DNA of 64,000 nt from Spirometra erinaceieuropaei (lineage: Eukaryota > Platyhelminthes > Cestoda > Diphyllobothriidea > Diphyllobothriidae), in contig CACRXP010000093.1 of the NCBI GenBank assembly GCA_902702965.1, positions 179,543 through 243,542 on the forward strand, written 5' to 3'. Shown in pieces: positions 63,640 through 64,000 of this stretch. Within the stretch, counting starts at the first letter, position 1; every line of letters begins with the position of its first letter. A program made the position numbers and the translations under genes. The notes below the pieces were generated by a model, which worked only from the letters and a program-made list of their open reading frames with translations, was not told the DNA's origin and searched no databases.

Positions 63640-64000
63640 GTCTAAAATGTTAGGTTATATTTGCAAGCGGCATCAAATAATTTATTTGCATTTCCCTGAT
63701 TTTCTTGATATTGAAATTTAATTTTTTCTTTTTGTTCGAAAGTTTATTGAAAAATTTCGTCCTTTTATTAATCTTCTTAAACAGATTAATAAGGTAACAC
63801 AAACAATTTCGATCCGAAAGCTTTAATAGCGTAGGAAACTGCTTGAATATCAGGAATCCTCCGATTTCGCCGAAATGAGACCCGTTTTCTATTTAACATA
63901 CAGATCCGTATCAAACTTTCCTTCAGCAAACGGCCTTTTCGTCCTTATTTCAACTAAATACACACAAATAACAACACCAAAAATACGCTACATTTTCCAC
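63640..64000. other. AT-rich end of window
   Basis: Minus strand may contain more of the transposase in decayed form (a DNNQP-like piece at about 63640), but nothing beyond that could be supported. Confidence 0.3.

Noticed and set aside
1..64000. CRISPR array, bacterial operon or phage features
   Set aside because: No regular spacer repeats, Shine-Dalgarno-driven gene runs or phage genes; all signs are of a eukaryotic repeat-rich locus.

Overview
The window is eukaryotic and repeat-dominated, with roughly 44 percent G+C by eye. It carries one convincing intact single-copy-looking gene, a single-exon PIM-like protein kinase on the minus strand at about 24.4-25.3 kb. Most of the rest is retrotransposon and transposon debris. 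The mix of CR1-like LINEs, RTE-type LINE debris, C2H2-finger remnants, Penelope-like elements with a hammerhead ribozyme, BEL/Pao and Ty3/gypsy elements, and the wording of their proteins, points to a flatworm. From memory the closest impression is a diphyllobothriidean tapeworm, but no search was possible.

Layout. 0-4 kb: a foldback element with long terminal inverted repeats (TIRs), a short interspersed repeat (called S1 here), a Penelope-like GIY-YIG fragment and a decayed minus-strand LINE. 4-12.6 kb: mostly unrecognised DNA, with one possible exon, a 5'-truncated Penelope-like insertion with a 21-bp target-site duplication (TSD) and a hammerhead ribozyme (7.9-8.7 kb), telomere-like degenerate repeats (9.2-9.6 kb), an N gap and a second foldback copy. 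12.6-23.2 kb: a gypsy integrase relic, a decayed cellular-type coding stretch, more S1 copies, a small TIR element, a C2H2-finger relic and tRNA-like SINE heads. 24.3-25.3 kb: the kinase with a TATA box. 26-31.2 kb: a minus-strand LINE (D) split by a DNA transposon that itself contains a foldback copy. 31.2-36 kb: LINE B tail, LINE ORF1 start, BEL/Pao LTR and integrase, gypsy protease/RT relic and an RTE LINE with an internal deletion. 36.5-46.3 kb: an inverted hammerhead-like pair, a foldback element, and a nearly complete LINE B interrupted by LINE A and LINE E pieces, then a second LINE B tail. 46.4-48 kb: a degenerate (ACT)n domain. 49-57 kb: LINE D on the plus strand, interrupted by a 4.9-kb Ty3/gypsy element whose 5' part appears twice around an N gap. 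57-64 kb: LINE fragments, LINE A on the minus strand with LINE B nested in it, a tiny palindromic foldback remnant and a Tc1/mariner-like transposase end.

The elements do not work together as a pathway. They record layers of insertion: LINE B into A and A into B, a DNA transposon into LINE D, a foldback element into that transposon, and gypsy into LINE D at CCGG. Most open reading frames are broken; the exceptions are the kinase, the BEL/Pao integrase and the two long gypsy pol frames. The most notable items are the long-TIR foldback family (three near-complete copies plus fragments), the Penelope/hammerhead insertion, the DNA transposon with dense subterminal GGCC-centred motifs, and the atypical kinase.
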